DNA of 64,000 nt from Cavia porcellus (lineage: Eukaryota > Chordata > Mammalia > Rodentia > Caviidae): positions 31,858,001 to 31,922,000 of the forward strand of contig NW_026947507.1 in assembly GCF_034190915.1 (NCBI RefSeq). Direction: 5' to 3'. Of the stretch, positions 10,072 to 22,879 are shown piece by piece. The notes under the pieces are model-generated. The model was not told where the DNA came from. It searched no databases and worked only from the letters and a program-made list of their open reading frames with translations. The position numbers and the translations under genes were made by a program. How positions within the stretch are numbered: position 1 is the stretch's first letter; every line of letters starts with the position of its first letter.

Positions 10072-11060
10072 TTCAAATTGGCTTTCTTTTATAGGTGATG
10101 TTTCTTTTCTGTAGCTGCTTTTAATATTTTGTTCTTGTGCTGAATTTCTGGAATCTTATTTTATGTCTTGGTTTAGATTTATTTTGGTCACAGCTAGCTG
10201 GAGTTCTACTTATGTGATTTATTTATTTGTATGTCAAATTCTTTATGCATGTTTGGGAAGTCTTCTGCCATTATTTCTGGGAAGAGGGTTTCAATGGCTT
10301 TTGTAGTGTCTCCAGCTTTCTCCTGATTTCAGTCATTTTTAGGTTGTTATTGTTTGCTCCATCTTGTAGTTTCTGGATTAATTTTTTGTAACTTCTTGCT
10401 ATTTTTCCGATAGCTTTCTTTTCTTGGTCACTAGTTACACTTAGTCACTTGGTCACTGTCTTCTAGATCTGATATTTTATCCTCTCCTTCATTCAGTCTG
10501 CTGCATATACATTCAGTGGAATTTTTAATCTCTTGCATTTTTGTTTGACTCTGTTTCATTGATTCCATTTCTTGTCTATGTTTGGCATTCATGATTTTTA
10601 TTATTTTGTTGATCTTTATTTGTTTATCTGTGTCTGTTTTAGTGTCTTTAATTTTGATTATTGTTTCTTTTCGTACTTTACAGATTATTTTATCTATGGC
10701 TTCTTTTTTTTTTTTTTAACATCTGTTGTCATTTCAGAGAGTTCCCTTTGTTCGCTTCTGATCTCCTCTGCGTCTTTGTGTTCTGAACTTGTCCTAAGTG
10801 GGCTTAGCTTTTGGGATTACATTTTGCTTCTTCCTCTTGTTGTTTTCTATTTTTTTTTATTTTGTTCTCTTTGTTGATCCTTGTAGATTTCTTATACTAG
10901 CTTTATCACTGGTGCCAAGGCTTTCCCAGGAGGTGTCTGTTTCTCTGGATATTTTCTAAATAAGTAGCTCCTGGTCTTTATGTTTATGTCGAGAACCTAC
11001 CTTCCCACTGTAGTAAGACTGAGGAGTTGCTATCTATTTTACTTTTAAAAAGGAAGAAGA
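10072..11060 (-). mobile_element. Old L1 fragment, antisense, continued after the HAL1 insertion
   Basis: The plus strand matches the reverse of old mammalian L1 3' region: TCTTCTGCCATTATTTCTGG (about 10261), TTCATTGATTCCATTTCTTG (about 10556) and a long T-rich stretch. It is the other half of the element at 4936-6954. Confidence 0.7.
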
Positions 11061-11112
11061 AAGAAAATACAATAAAAGAGAAGGGGTTGGAATTACCCAC
11101 TTGCTTTTATTC

Positions 11113-11113
11113 T

Positions 11114-11149
<36 letters not shown>
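11113..11149. repeat. (GA)n microsatellite, one interruption
   Basis: GA dinucleotide run interrupted once by GAAAG. Confidence 0.95.
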
Positions 11150-11150
<1 letters not shown>

Positions 11151-12129
11151 CATAATAGAAGGGATTTCTTTTTTCCCTTCTTCATATATTAAGAAAAACA
11201 ACCTCGACACTGTACAGTATATGCAAATGTATAAATAGTAATATTTCTTAAAAATGTCTAATTTTTCAAGTAATTTTTTTGAAGATCACTTTAAGTAAAA
11301 TTGGTATATGGAAGTTAGAGAAAAGCAAGATCATTAGTACACCAAAGGATACACTGTATATTCAGAAACAGAAAATTAGCAGCATGCACAAGTATTCTGT
11401 TAGAGAGTTGTTCAGAGAAGAGCAGAGCAGCCTAATCAGTGTTCCTGAAAAACTCCTGAGACCAAACTTCTTTTCATTCTTTTGAGATCAGCACTGATGG
11501 TTTTCTTTTCATGATTGTCCAAAATCTCCTTGACAGTTTCATTAAAAACAAATTAAAATCATTCTTGAGAATGTCTTTTATTGTCATTAGGTACCTGTTA
11601 CATTACATTTTAATACTTGCATTTAAAAAAATTTTTAAGTGGTGGACAGGCAGGTAATTGTGAACAACAGATTTTGGTTTTAATTTAAAATAATTAACCA
11701 AGAAAACTTTACAGAACTCTGCATTTAAAGGAGTTTGTTTCACTCAAAATGATAAATAATTGTTCTATTAGGGAATATAAAGTAATTATTGAATGCCATC
11801 TGGACTACAAAATTACTTTATTTTTCAATGTAAATCACGTAGCTACTGCACACTTGGAAAAATTTCAAGTGAAATTTTTATTATTACTCAGTTTTTAAAT
11901 ATCAAGAAGTTTATAGATGAAACAGAACTGTGTTTAAAAGTACAGTTGCCAGTACAACAAGCTTACTGATGAAACCAAGCAAACCGATTACACATTGCTA
12001 GAAGGCCAACCTGACATAATGAAGATGGTACATCTTTGAAAATAAGTGCAAATAAGATGACACAGTTTTGCAAATAATTCATCCATGGCTAGAACATGGA
12101 TCTTCTCCTTAGACCTTGAGTGATTGCAT
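11150..12129. other. Intergenic, nothing recognised
   Basis: AT-rich, no coding signal. The 68-codon frame at 11279-11485 has no family resemblance. Confidence 0.55.
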
Positions 12130-12540
12130 TAGTCACTTTTTCATTGCAGAGTCAAAGTGTCTGACCTATACTGCATGAAGGAAAAAAGATTTATTTTGAC
12201 TCGTGGCTTCAGACGTTTCAGTCCATGATCGACTGGCTTTATGCAGAAATGACACGGCAGAAGGACACGGCAAAAGAAACCTTTTCAACCCACAGTACCC
12301 AGGAAGAAGAGTGAGCAGGGAAGAGCCACAGAGAAAGAAAGAGGCTACAGGCAGACACACCTTCAAAGACCCAGTCCCAATTACCTGCTTACTCCAATCA
12401 GGTAGCAGTACTTCTAGCCAGAAACTCATCAGTGGGTAATCCCGCTGAGGTTAGTACACTCCACCTCCCCATCACCTTCCACAGTCACCACTTCTGAACA
12501 TATCAGCCTGTAGGGGACTTTTTGATTGAACCATAGCAGT
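12130..12540 (-). mobile_element. MaLR-type solo LTR, antisense
   Basis: On the minus strand the block opens TGCTATGGTTCAATCA, has GTGGTGACTGTGGAAGGTGA and GGGGAGGTGGAG-type text, and ends near AATGAAAAAGTGACTAA. The plus strand shows GATTTATTTTGACTCGTGGC. This layout is typical of ERVL-MaLR LTRs. The overlapping 87- and 78-codon frames are chance. Ends are approximate. Confidence 0.65.
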
Positions 12541-14535
12541 GATTTTACCAGTCATGTAAAGGGTGAGACACAGTGAGTTTTCGTTGTTTGGTTGTATTGG
12601 GCCTGAAGGTTGTACAGAGCAGGCACAGATGACACAGTCAAAATGTTAACCACAGCTTCTTAACAAAGGAGTCATAGATGCCAGCAAAGGAGGTGATGAG
12701 GCAGGGTGCAGGACCAAGGGCTCGCAACAGTGGGAAGTTGTTAGCACCTGAGGCCTCAAAGGGCAAGGCATTGTAAGAGAGGGCCAGTCTGCAGGGCCTG
12801 TGGCCTTTGAGAGGTGAATGGTTTCTGCCAGCCCTTGATGAGGTAAATAGGAAAGTAGAAATAATCTTCCCTCTTCCTACTATGCCCTCATCCTGGGCTG
12901 GAGCCTCCTACTGGCTGACTGCAACCAGAAGCAAATGTACGAGAGAGTTAAAGTGCTGACATTAAGTAGGGCACAGAGGACATCAGCAAAAGGTGCAGAA
13001 TGACACAGACTCACAACAGGCTCCACTCTAGCATACATTAAATATCTACTCTGTAACAGCAAAAATAAATCAAGCTCCTAATCCTTATATCTTACTGTGC
13101 TGTAAACTTTCTCCAAATCCTTAATAAATCTTATATGTATCATTGTTGTCATACAATATTTTATTCTTCTTCTGTGAACATCAAGATAAGAGGCTCAGTA
13201 CATTGGCTGGGTTAATGCCAGGACACAAATAATGACTCAACTGCAAGATCCAGAAGAGAAAACAAGACATCAGCAGAGTCGGGAACCTGGGGCCACAGAA
13301 AGAAATGAGGAGCTAAGACTCAAGGATTTAGAGAAAACTTCCTAAGACTGCTGTTTGGATTTTCTGCAAATGACAAAAGCAAAGTTTGTTAAGACAATGG
13401 GTAGGAATCACCAAAGTCTAACCTGAAAAATAATAGAGTCTAAATCAGATGTTGAGAAAAAGAAGACAAGAACGACAGCCTAACAGGGTGGCTGAAGAAA
13501 AATCAAGTCTTAGGGTCCAACAGAGAAGGCGGTGGAAACAAAGCAGGAAAATGTGCAAGCAGACATCTAGGATAAGCTGCCGGTAGCTAAAAGCATTCTG
13601 CTAAACAGCCTGGCACAGTCAGTAACTGAAATACTGCCTCATTAGCAAGCTGAGAAAGTGGAAAGCAAGGTTTGTGGCCCGTGCAAGATGGGAGATTTCT
13701 GTGTCAGGCACAGAGTGGTTTATTGTGTAACATCCACGTTTGTGCCCACCTTCTGGTCTGCCTATCTCCTGGGAGCGATTCACATGAGGCTAGTAGACCT
13801 CTGAATGTAGAGTGGTGCCTCCCTGTACTTTGGGAGCACACTTTTTAAGCAATGAGCATTAAATACATTTGAGATTTGTTCCAGAAGGAGATAGTTCTCT
13901 ATATTCTAACGCTGTTCACAAGACAAATAGCCATGGAATGATTACTCAACACAAAAGACAGTCAATACCTCACCGGAAATGCATGCCCACCAGGAAGACC
14001 TGCATGGACCGATACATCCCACTAGACAGTCATATGGCTTGCAGTCAAGCATAAATGTACAACATGGACAGTAGCTTGGCATTTTGAGCTGAGAGTGTGC
14101 CATGAATCATGATCCTGCAGGACCTGTGGCCTTTGGCAGTAACCATTATTCATCTAGGATTTGGGAAAGGCAATTGGCTACAATTATTTGATAAGGATTT
14201 AGATGTTTATAAGTGGTGGCTGCAAAATGAAAGGAAAGACTAAAAGAAAATAAAAGGACTCAATACCAGGAACTAATCACTGAGTCATTACCAGCTTCTG
14301 CCTTTGTTAACAGAGTAAGAAGTGCTCAGGAGTCATACTGAGGGTAAGTTGTGGTGTTTGTGATTATAAAGATTTCAGCTCAAATCCCAGTTGAATTGTC
14401 TAAAGTGTTGAATTGGATTCAGGTGATATCTTTTTAACCCCATCTACTCTTTCTAAGGTTTGTGGTCTGTTCTAAACTGGTAGCAACTCAAGTTATGCTT
14501 CATCGCACCAGACTTTCAAAGAGAGGAACTTAAAG
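12541..14535. other. Intergenic, unassigned
   Basis: Purine-rich in the middle (about 13200-13560) but with no coding frame over about 60 codons and no repeat family I can name. Confidence 0.5.
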
Positions 14536-14735
14536 GTATCCAGCTAGGGTGCTGGCACGTGCCTGTAATCCAAAAATTTGGGGACAATGACGCAGGAAGA
14601 TCATAAGTTTCATTCCAGTCTTGGGCATCTTAGCAACTCGGTGAGACCCCGTCTCCTAATAAAAAAGGCAGGGGGTAGGGACTAAAGAGGTAGTGTGAAG
14701 GCTCAGGGTTTAATCCCCAATTCTGAAGAGAAAAA
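14536..14735 (+). repeat. Dimeric B1/ID SINE, complete structure
   Basis: B1-like half (GTGCTGGCACGTGCCTGTAA ... GTGAGACCCCGTCTCC), an A-rich linker, then an ID-like half (GGGACTAAAGAGGTAG ... GGGTTTAATCCCCA) and an A-rich end. It shows the composite order most clearly in this window. Confidence 0.88.
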
Positions 14736-16698
14736 AGAAGGGATCTAGGATAAATTACAAAATGAACTGAAAGAGCACCACCCTAAAATACTGACTTACA
14801 AACATGACGGTCTTTATTCCAAGTGTTACCCAGGCTGTTCACTGGGACTTGACCCTCCCTGTAGCTATCTCATTGATTTATGAACTGTACATTATTAAGA
14901 GCTGTCAGTTCTTAGTAATCAGGAGGATTCATATCAAAATTAGATTACTGACTTTTATTGAAAAAAGAATTCAGTCAGCTCTAGTATACATAGCTTACAT
15001 AATTCAGTGGTAACATTTGGGCTGCTTATGCAGGTCAATCGGTTACATATTTATTTGGTGATGGTTGCTGTCACTGTTCCTTAAACTTTGAGGTATAATG
15101 CTAGCTTATCATTTTTTTTACAGATTTATGATTTTTCCTTTCAGTTAAACTGCTTATCAGTAGTTTCTTTTTGATTTGGCTTAGCAGTCTCCCTGTCCAG
15201 GAATCTGAGTTTGCAAAGTTCACTTCCACTTGCTTGTTGAGACATTGAAAGACTCTCACTGGCACTAGGACCAGGAGGGCTCTTACTATAATCCATGTAA
15301 CTCAGAGCAGACAAAGTGTTAACTTCCTGCTAGAGGATGACAAGAGCCCAAGTGGATTCCATCTTCCAGTGATAGAACTTAGGCTCCGCCTGTGCATGAA
15401 GACAGAGCAATCAAACCTATAGTTCTATTAAAGAAGATACTTACAAGGTTTGTTATTACAATAGTCTTAGTTTTGCATCATTTTTAAAGAGATATGTACC
15501 CTTCTACCAAAGGAGAAAATATTTTACCTGGCTCAGGTTCACCATGTAACTCTTGAATAAAAATCTAAAGGATGGTTCTTAACTTGTTAATATTTTTCTA
15601 TCTTTTCATGTTTTCTGCAGTGATGCTCATCTGTCTTATTTTTCTGTATTTTCCACACCTGTGATGCAATACAGGGCATAATTTATCAGTAGCACTCTAC
15701 CGCCTCCGTAGGGTGAGTAGGCAGCTTGGGATGTAGCCTAGATTAACTTCACTAGCCATCCACCCACATCACGTCTGTCGCTGGCCCTGAGCCCATAGCC
15801 AATGTGAGGCATATTAGGTCGGTGGATGCCTAGTCCATAAAATGCTTATCTATATCCAACTGCTGTGTTATAACTTCCCACTGACATGTAAGTGGCATTT
15901 GGCTGATTTTCCATACAGAATTTCAATTTAAAGCAGTGCAACAGATACAATAACTTATAAATGAAGACAGCAGCGTTTATATCTCAGTGGTTGCCATAAG
16001 CTTGACACAAAAAAAGAGAGCTGTATTGTTATGAGTACAGAATAGTGACACTTAAAATAGTTCCTATATATAATAAGGTGTCAAGAAAATTAAGACATGT
16101 ACTCCTGTTAAATAGTCAATGGTTAATTTGAAAATTATGCGGATTTCTGTTTTATCCAACTATAAACCTGTACAAACAATTTAAAGGTCTATAATGGAAA
16201 CCGGTATTGATGTGGTGGAGAATCAGAACTGACTCTGAAGACCAGAAGGTGGCAACAGTGAGCTGGGATCCTAAAACTCCTTGGGTGCCTCTATTTCCTG
16301 AAGTACAGCTGCTGAGGAGACCCAGGGGATTCGAGTGAAGAATAGTGTAGGCCCCTAGGCACGCTTTAAGAACCACAAACACCCTGATAATCAAAGACAT
16401 TTACGTGCTAAATTAGAAGCATGAAGACTCCTTCAAGGGTCATGATAGTAGATTATAACTGAATTTTCAGAAAAGCTAAAAAGAAAATTAAAGTGCTTAC
16501 CATTGGAGAAGGAGAGACAGAGAGAGAGACTCCCTCAAGAGAAGGTAAGAGAGACTTCTCTGAGAGTTTAAGGCACTCTTATTCTCTGTTATCCTGTAAA
16601 AATCCTGCTGAATGGAGGGCTGGGACTGTTCCTGAATCCTTGGATTACATAAAAGCAGAGCTTGAAATAAGACCTTAGACAGATGATTCTAGAAAGCT
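14736..16698. other. Intergenic, unassigned
   Basis: No recognisable gene or repeat. A more GC-balanced patch at about 15690-15850 has no open frame of note. The 82-codon minus frame at 16152-16400 is not supported. Confidence 0.5.
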
Positions 16699-17302
16699 AT
16701 TCTCGTTGACTTTTATCTACTTTTGAAGACCTACAATGTCTCCAATGTTTTGGTTTTGTCGGTTTTGTTCTTTACTATTTTGTTCAATTGTATTATAACT
16801 AATGATATAGGCAATTCTATTAGAGATAGCGGGAGGCATTATGGTAACCATTGATGATCACCTTGTATTATGTTTTTATATTATCTATTATGTCCACCCT
16901 TTTGACTTGACCGATTCTGTCCTGTTATGTCTCATTTGGTTTTACTCTCTTCCAAAAAAGCAATAAGAACCGTGGGAGCAATGAAACCCAAAATGTGTAA
17001 TAGTCATTGTACAAAAGAGAGGAAAAGAAAGTGCTCTAAACTATATAACTGCATGTATATTTAAGTGTATAAGATAGAAAATGATATCACAGAGTTTTAT
17101 TGGATCATTGAACAGAACTGTTTGCAGTATCATTGTTGGAATGTCCACTCTACAAGCTTTAATTTTGTGACTTGAACAATTATTTTTAAGATGGCAATAT
17201 GTAATCCATTAACTAGTGATTTCCTACTGTTCATTTTTTTCTTCTGTAAATCTGTATAACTTGTACACTTTCACTTTTTTTTCTCCTTAAAGAAAAAAAA
17301 AA
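16699..17302 (+). mobile_element. 5'-truncated HAL1/L1 3' end, second copy
   Basis: Collinear with 9425-10055 of the full HAL1, including GATATAGGCAATTCTATTAG and AATAAGAACCGTGGGAGCAA, with scattered substitutions (roughly 1 in 20). It ends in an A run. AGAAAGC occurs on both sides (16691-16697 and after the tail), a possible short target-site duplication. Confidence 0.9.
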
Positions 17303-18625
17303 AAGAAAGCAGAAGTAAAGGAATGGGTATAGTGAGAAGAGATAGAAGGAAACAGCTTTTAAAAGATATATTCTGCATCATTCCTACTAAGGAGTCAAAA
17401 GCATACCCATTAGAGGTTTTACAGTGAGGATCAGGAAGCGAGAATGATTATCCACCAACTCTTGCTTACCGTGGGTGAAGGTTAGCACTGGGCACTGATA
17501 CGTTGCACTTCTGGGTTCTGCTTGTGGTGGCTCAGGGTCTGTCTTGACTGGAGAAAACCTACTGCCACCAGGTATCTGAGTTTCCAGATTCCAAATTCCA
17601 AGATTCTGAAGAAGGGACTCCATGTAGCCCCAGCTGGGAAGCTGGTAATGGGCATCAACTAGAAGCCACAGATGTGCTGAGCTCTGGCTGACCAAGGTGA
17701 TGAAGTGAGAATATCTTAATGATCTGCTATACACTATAATTTCCTAAAGTTTCCTGCACTAATTTACATAGAATTTTGTTGATTGTAAACATCAAGTCCA
17801 AAATTTGAGGACAACCTAAATGAAACATTGGTTTTCTATGATTATTTACAGTTTTAAATTGAGGCCTCATTGTAATTTTTTTGGAATTTTGGAGGGTGCC
17901 ATGTAAGTATCTAACAAGGATAAAGCAAATAATGCTTTGAAAAAAAAATTGTGTGCATCCCTTCTGTTAAGAATGAATCAGTTTGGTTGTTTACATTGAA
18001 AGAATTATCAGAGATATGTACCCTCAGTAGAACACATTACAAAATTGGATTTAAGGACTTCTCTGCACCATATACAATACAGAAGATTTTTTTACTTTAA
18101 TTCTGCATTTTAGCCTTAGCCTCTCGTTTTTCAACTAGGGGAATTGAGTTTCTATTTTTAAAATATCAGCCTTAATTCAGTGCTGTTAGAATACAAATAC
18201 ATTGACCATAACATAGATATCTATGTTTGTTTCCAAATGTTTTGTCTTCTACATCAGACAAGACTTTATATTTTTAGGGCAGGCATACTTACATATGCAT
18301 GGTTCATCTAGTTCATGTGTCTCTTACATCTAGCATATTTTGTAATATTTATAGCCCAGTTTTATTAATCTAAAATTTTAAATAAGTTTAAAGGTATAAT
18401 TTATAAGGAATATAAAGAGCAAATAAAAAAGACAAAATATGTAATTTTTTTAAAAAAGTCTACATAAAAGTCAGAAAGGTGATTATAGATGAATATTAAA
18501 GACAAGATCAGAAGACAGTAAAGCTTAAGCACAAGAGAAGCTGAAGGGAAAATCTAAGTGAATTACTAAAAATTATGCAGAAAGTGAAAAAGGATGAAAG
18601 AGACAATGCATATTTTAGTTTAAAT
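17303..18625. other. Intergenic, unassigned; contains a 115-codon minus-strand frame
   Basis: The minus frame at 17387-17734 lies in a GC-balanced patch (about 17400-17700) that could be an old LTR or unique sequence. The protein shows no domain or family I recognise. The remainder is AT-rich and featureless. Confidence 0.45.
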
Positions 18626-19797
18626 TCTCATCAACTGAGAAATGGATAAAAAAGATGTGGTATTTTTATACAGTGGAGTCCTACTCACCTATAAAGATGA
18701 TCACATTGAGATATTTACAAATAAATGGATGCAATTGAGACCATACTCATAAATGAAATAAATGAAACTCACATGTGTAAATACCATATAGTCTCCGTAT
18801 TGTAAAAATTGTTAAGAGTACATAAGATACAAAAAACTCAATAAATATAGTAAAAGGATAAAAATCTGTTCAAGGGAAAAATAATATCTCAGGGAAAAGG
18901 AGGAAAAAGAAAAAGGAAGGGAAAAGAAAAAAATATCTAAAATTAAATAAACACACTTAAGATAACTAAGATGATTGTGCTCCAAATTCTATAAGTTTTT
19001 GGAACAAAACAGTTAACATTCATAGGATTAGAACAAATGTGTATGTTAGTGTCTGAGTAAGCTGAGGAACTCTTAAAGATCATTATGTAAAATAACAACC
19101 TTAGTTATGCTCCTATCACCTTGTTTTGAAGGCCTATATTGTCAGTGTTTTGGGCTCTTTGTTTTTGTTATTTGTCTTTTTTGTTTCATGTTTTTCTAGT
19201 AATTTGTTTTGTTTTGCTTAGTTTAGCTTTTCCCTCTACTACAGAAAGGATAGGTATACAAGTAGAGACTTATATATACGTAGAGCTTCTCCTAAACAGT
19301 TTATGCTTATCAATTATATAATGCATGATGAAATGAACAACTACTTTGAAGAAAGAGACATTATGCTATCCATTGCTGACTCCATAGTGTCATTCTGTGA
19401 AATACAGTAATGCTTCTATTCTTTGTTCAGAGTAATTTTAATCTGTTTTGTATTGTTTAATTTCAACATACATGAAGGTATGGACAGGATTTTGAAGAGA
19501 ACGATAGACATTATGGCAGCCATTGTTAATTTCCCCATTGTCTGGTTTTGAAGGCCTGAGATGCCTTCATCACTCAGTTCTTACCACTTTAATACTATTT
19601 TATTTTGTATGAATTCATTGTGTGTGGAGATATGGACAATTATTTAGAAGAAAACAAGACACATTATGGTAGCCAGTGATGATCTCCTGTTGTCTTGTTT
19701 TGAAATCTGTGTCATTTACATCGTTTTCTTCTGATCAGCTTTGTTCTGTTTTGTTATGTTTACTTTTACCCTCTTTAAAATAAAATTTTAAAATATA
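18626..19797 (+). mobile_element. L1 3' end (ORF2 C-terminus relic and modular 3'UTR)
   Basis: Starts with the ORF2 C-terminal signature CTCATCAACTGAGAAATGGA and GTGGAGTCCTACTCACC, then a 3'UTR with at least three repeats of a block with CATTATGGYAGCCA and TTGTTTTGAAGGCCT (near 19110-19150, 19510-19560 and 19660-19710). Ends CTTTAAAATAAAATTTT. ORF2 is broken by stops. Confidence 0.85.
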
Positions 19798-20388
19798 TAT
19801 CTATGTATTTTAGTTTAACAACACAAAAAATTGTAAATATAAAAGAACCTGCTTTACTTAAATTATATTTGACTTGCTGAGTATCAAATAATTTCATAGA
19901 TACAAAGTAAGAGCTTATTTCTAAATAAGGAATCACTTGAAAACATCTGTAAGAATATTTTCCCAGTGATTTTAAGTGCCCTCCAAAGAACTTGAAAATA
20001 AGTAGCCATAACAGCAATGAGTAACTGCTGATTAATAGAAATATACCATGTTTATTAGATGACCCACATGGAGAACTGACAGTAATTTAAAATTTGACCC
20101 TTGATGTAAAACTCAAAAAGATAGATATTTTAAAACATGCTTGCTCAATGGCAACTGAGCTAATTTTCACAGTTAGGGAACTCAGTTTGGATTTGATAGT
20201 AGCAGATATTCTGCCAAGGCTCTGTTTTCTTTTTTTATGTCATATACTCCAGAGGGAGAGAGAGTCTATACAAGTATTTTAAAATGTTCAGCCAGAAGTC
20301 TCTGGTACAAGAGTGCAAGTTTATGTCAGATTCCACACCGCTGCCCTGACCTTATTATATTGGATGAGTTCCTCCTGTACAGAACTTT
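19798..20388. other. Intergenic, unassigned
   Basis: AT-rich, nothing recognised. The upstream part of the class I LTR that follows may extend into 20230-20388. Confidence 0.45.
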
Positions 20389-20724
20389 GTCAGGACCAGT
20401 GCGGCACCTGTCCAACATGGGGCTAGACCTGAAAATGACGCGTGTCCCTCCAGTACTGATTTCTGAGTTCTCCTTCCAAGCTCAAATTGAACGCCTTGCT
20501 TTTCCCATGTGCACCAGCGTCTCCCCAGTCATCTGTCAGTAGGTCATTATTCCCACCCCTTCAAACTCCACTGTCAAACCTAATAAAGGCCCGAGGACTT
20601 CTTTGTCTGCCTCAGAGGGATCTTGCACTCTTCTGCAGCTCACCTATGCCCTCGAAAAGGCCTTTTTTTCCTTTTCTGGCTCTGTTTCTCTACCACACCA
20701 AAAAAAAAAAAAAAAAAATCAACA
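20389..20724 (+). mobile_element. Decayed class I ERV 5' LTR (approximate start)
   Basis: The end is fixed by CAACA at 20720-20724 followed four bases later by a primer binding site. AATAAA sits at about 20582-20587 as the R-region poly(A) signal. The start is put at TGTCAGGACCAG, a plausible TG LTR start, but it could lie further upstream. A long A run at 20699-20718 lies within U5. Confidence 0.6.
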
Positions 20725-20728
20725 TTTT

Positions 20729-20746
20729 TGGTGCTGTGACTCAGAT
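20729..20746 (+). promoter_or_regulatory. Retroviral primer binding site, tRNA-His-like
   Basis: TGGTGCTGTGACTCAGAT differs at 2 of 18 positions from the complement of the tRNA-His 3' end as I know it. This is the class of primer site used by HERV-H-like class I ERVs. Its place just after the LTR end supports the call. Confidence 0.75.
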
Positions 20747-20994
20747 CAAATAGGCAAGTGACTGCTGGAGTTACCCCTGATTCGAGCTCCCCCATCAGTG
20801 AGCTGTTTCTCTGCTTTCTTTCACCCTCTCTTCCTCTTTCTCTTGTCTCTGACTCAACCCTTAGTAGCTTGCATCCAACACCGACCCACCTTGCCCCTCA
20901 GTGCCTCTCACTGCCTCATAAGTCACAGGCTCACATTAGGATTCCCACACGTCTCAGCTTTTGAAGCTTTCAGTCCACCTTTGATTCAGCCACA

Positions 20995-21190
20995 ATGGGA
21001 AATACTTCTTCTCAGCTCCAAAAAAACACTCTGTTTAGGCACAATTATATGGCAGGAACAAATTAGAGTAGAAAGACCACAAACCACCAGCATTCAAATT
21101 GAAGAGTAAAAAGGACCTTTAAAGAAAGTATTACTCATCCATGATCTCTCTGCAGAAGAAAAGAATAAAAATTAAGAATGTGGAACACAA
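20995..21190 (+). pseudogene. gag: Broken class I ERV gag start
   Basis: The ATG at 20995 follows a 250-bp leader and opens a frame beginning MGNTSSQL, a Met-Gly-Asn N-myristoylation-type Gag start. It stops after 23 codons (TAG at 21064-21066). Sequence from about 21050 to 21190 recurs antisense at 43030-43180, showing that it belongs to a dispersed element. Beyond about 21190 it gives way to L1. No pro, pol or env is seen. It is dead by truncation and stop. Confidence 0.7.
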
Positions 21191-22190
21191 AACTTAGTAT
21201 ATATACAAACCATCACTGTTTTTCCCAATCATAAAAAAATCAGTTGTTCATTTCGCTCCTTTTTTTATGCCTTAACAGTAATAAATATATGCAACAAATA
21301 TACTGCACCGACTATATAAAACAAATATTAATGAATATGAAAAATCAAACAAGCACTAATACAATTGTATTGGGGGATCTCAATACCATACAGTCACAAA
21401 AGGCAAATCAACTAGACAAAAACTCAGTGATGAAATATTAGAACTGAACCAAACTTTTGAACAAATGGACCTAGTAGATGTCTATAGACAACATCAGAAT
21501 ATACATTCTTCTCAGCTGCATATTGGATGTTCTTCAAAACAGACTACATGCTAACTTATATGAGTAAGTAAATGTAAGGGAACTGAAATAATCTCATGCA
21601 TAGCATCATACCACAATGCAATGAAATTGGAAATCAGTAACAAAAGAAACCACAAGAATTTCATAAACACATGGAAATTAAAAAAACACCTTTCTGAGCA
21701 ACCAGTGGGTCATTGATGAAAGTAAAGAAGAAATTTAGACAGTTTCTATAATTAAATAATAATGACAATACAACATGCTGAAATTTATAGGGCACAATAA
21801 AGGCATTCCTAAGAGAGAAATTGATGGCAGTGAATACTGATAGCAGGAAACAAATAAACACAAATAACAAAGCACAAGTAAACAAATTAATGATATATCT
21901 CAAACTTCTAGGTAAAAAAGAGCAGGCTAAGCCAAATGCTCATATGAGGGATGAAATTATATGTATCAGAGCAGAAATTAATGCATTGGAGACTAAGAAA
22001 ACAATAGAAACAATAAATAAATTAGAAAATTGGTTCTTTGAAAGATTAAATAAAATTGGCAAACATTTATCCAACTTTATCAAAAAAGGAAAGAAAAGAC
22101 TCGAATCCATGCAATTAGAATGAAAAGGGTAAAATCACAATGGACCTGCAGAAATCCAGAAAAAACAGCTTAGCTACATGTATTGTATTC
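21191..22190 (+). mobile_element. L1 ORF2 fragment (end of endonuclease domain and following region)
   Basis: Recognisable pieces: a GDLNT endonuclease motif relic near 21376-21390, ATACATTCTTCTCAGCTGCA (about 21499), a GGAAATTAAA-type stretch (about 21672), and a 100-codon open piece at 21821-22123 whose residues EIICIRAEINALE match the ORF2 linker style. Frameshifts and stops elsewhere make it inactive. Confidence 0.85.
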
Positions 22191-22194
22191 TTTT

Positions 22195-22865
22195 GTTTTT
22201 TACCTTTTTTTTATTTTAAAAAGATTAAGATAAAAGAGGACAGAACAAAGCAGATCAGAACAGAATAATGTAAACCACACAGTACTTCACCACAAGACAA
22301 CTGGATGTTAACAGTAGCTAATATGTCTTTTTCTTTGAAATAGTTGAACTTACCTTCACATACAATAATATCAAGCGTACAAAATAGTATAAAACCATTC
22401 AAGAGAATGAAACTATTATAGGGCATTCAGAACAAAATAACAGAAAATGAACAATGGTTACTATATTATCTCCTTTTCCATAAAAATTTGTTTATACTAT
22501 CACACATATTAAAATCCAATAAGAAACAACATGATAGAACCAATGGAAACAGAAGAACAACAGTGTGATAGGACTTCAAAGCAAGATGATATTAAATTAG
22601 CAATGGCTGCAATAATGTCTTGTTTTCTTCAAAATAACTGTTCATACCACCACACATAATAAAATCAAACACACCAGAATAAAACCATTCCAACTAATGA
22701 ATGAAAATGTTATAAGGCTTCAAAGCAATGTAATGGAGAATCATAATTACCATAAGATCTTACGTACTCTTACCATTTCTTACAGTAGGGAGACTATATG
22801 GTATTTATACATGTAAGTTTGATTTATTGCACTTATGAGTATGGTTTCGAGAATTTGTGTTCTAA
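22195..22865 (-). mobile_element. L1 3' end inserted antisense
   Basis: Opens on the plus strand with a T-rich run (reverse of a poly(A) tail), then three 3'UTR modules, and ends in reverse ORF2 C-terminal sequence (GAGACTATATGGTATTTATA). It closely resembles 47321-48137. It splits the sense L1 ORF2 that resumes at about 22880. Confidence 0.85.
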
Positions 22866-22879
22866 TAAGATGGGAAATG

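Noticed and set aside
17387..17734. Minus-strand 115-codon frame as an exon
   Set aside because: No recognisable domain, no convincing splice-site pair and no neighbouring exons.
20237..21109. Frames of about 100 codons across the class I LTR and leader
   Set aside because: They cross the LTR, primer site and leader out of frame with the gag start.
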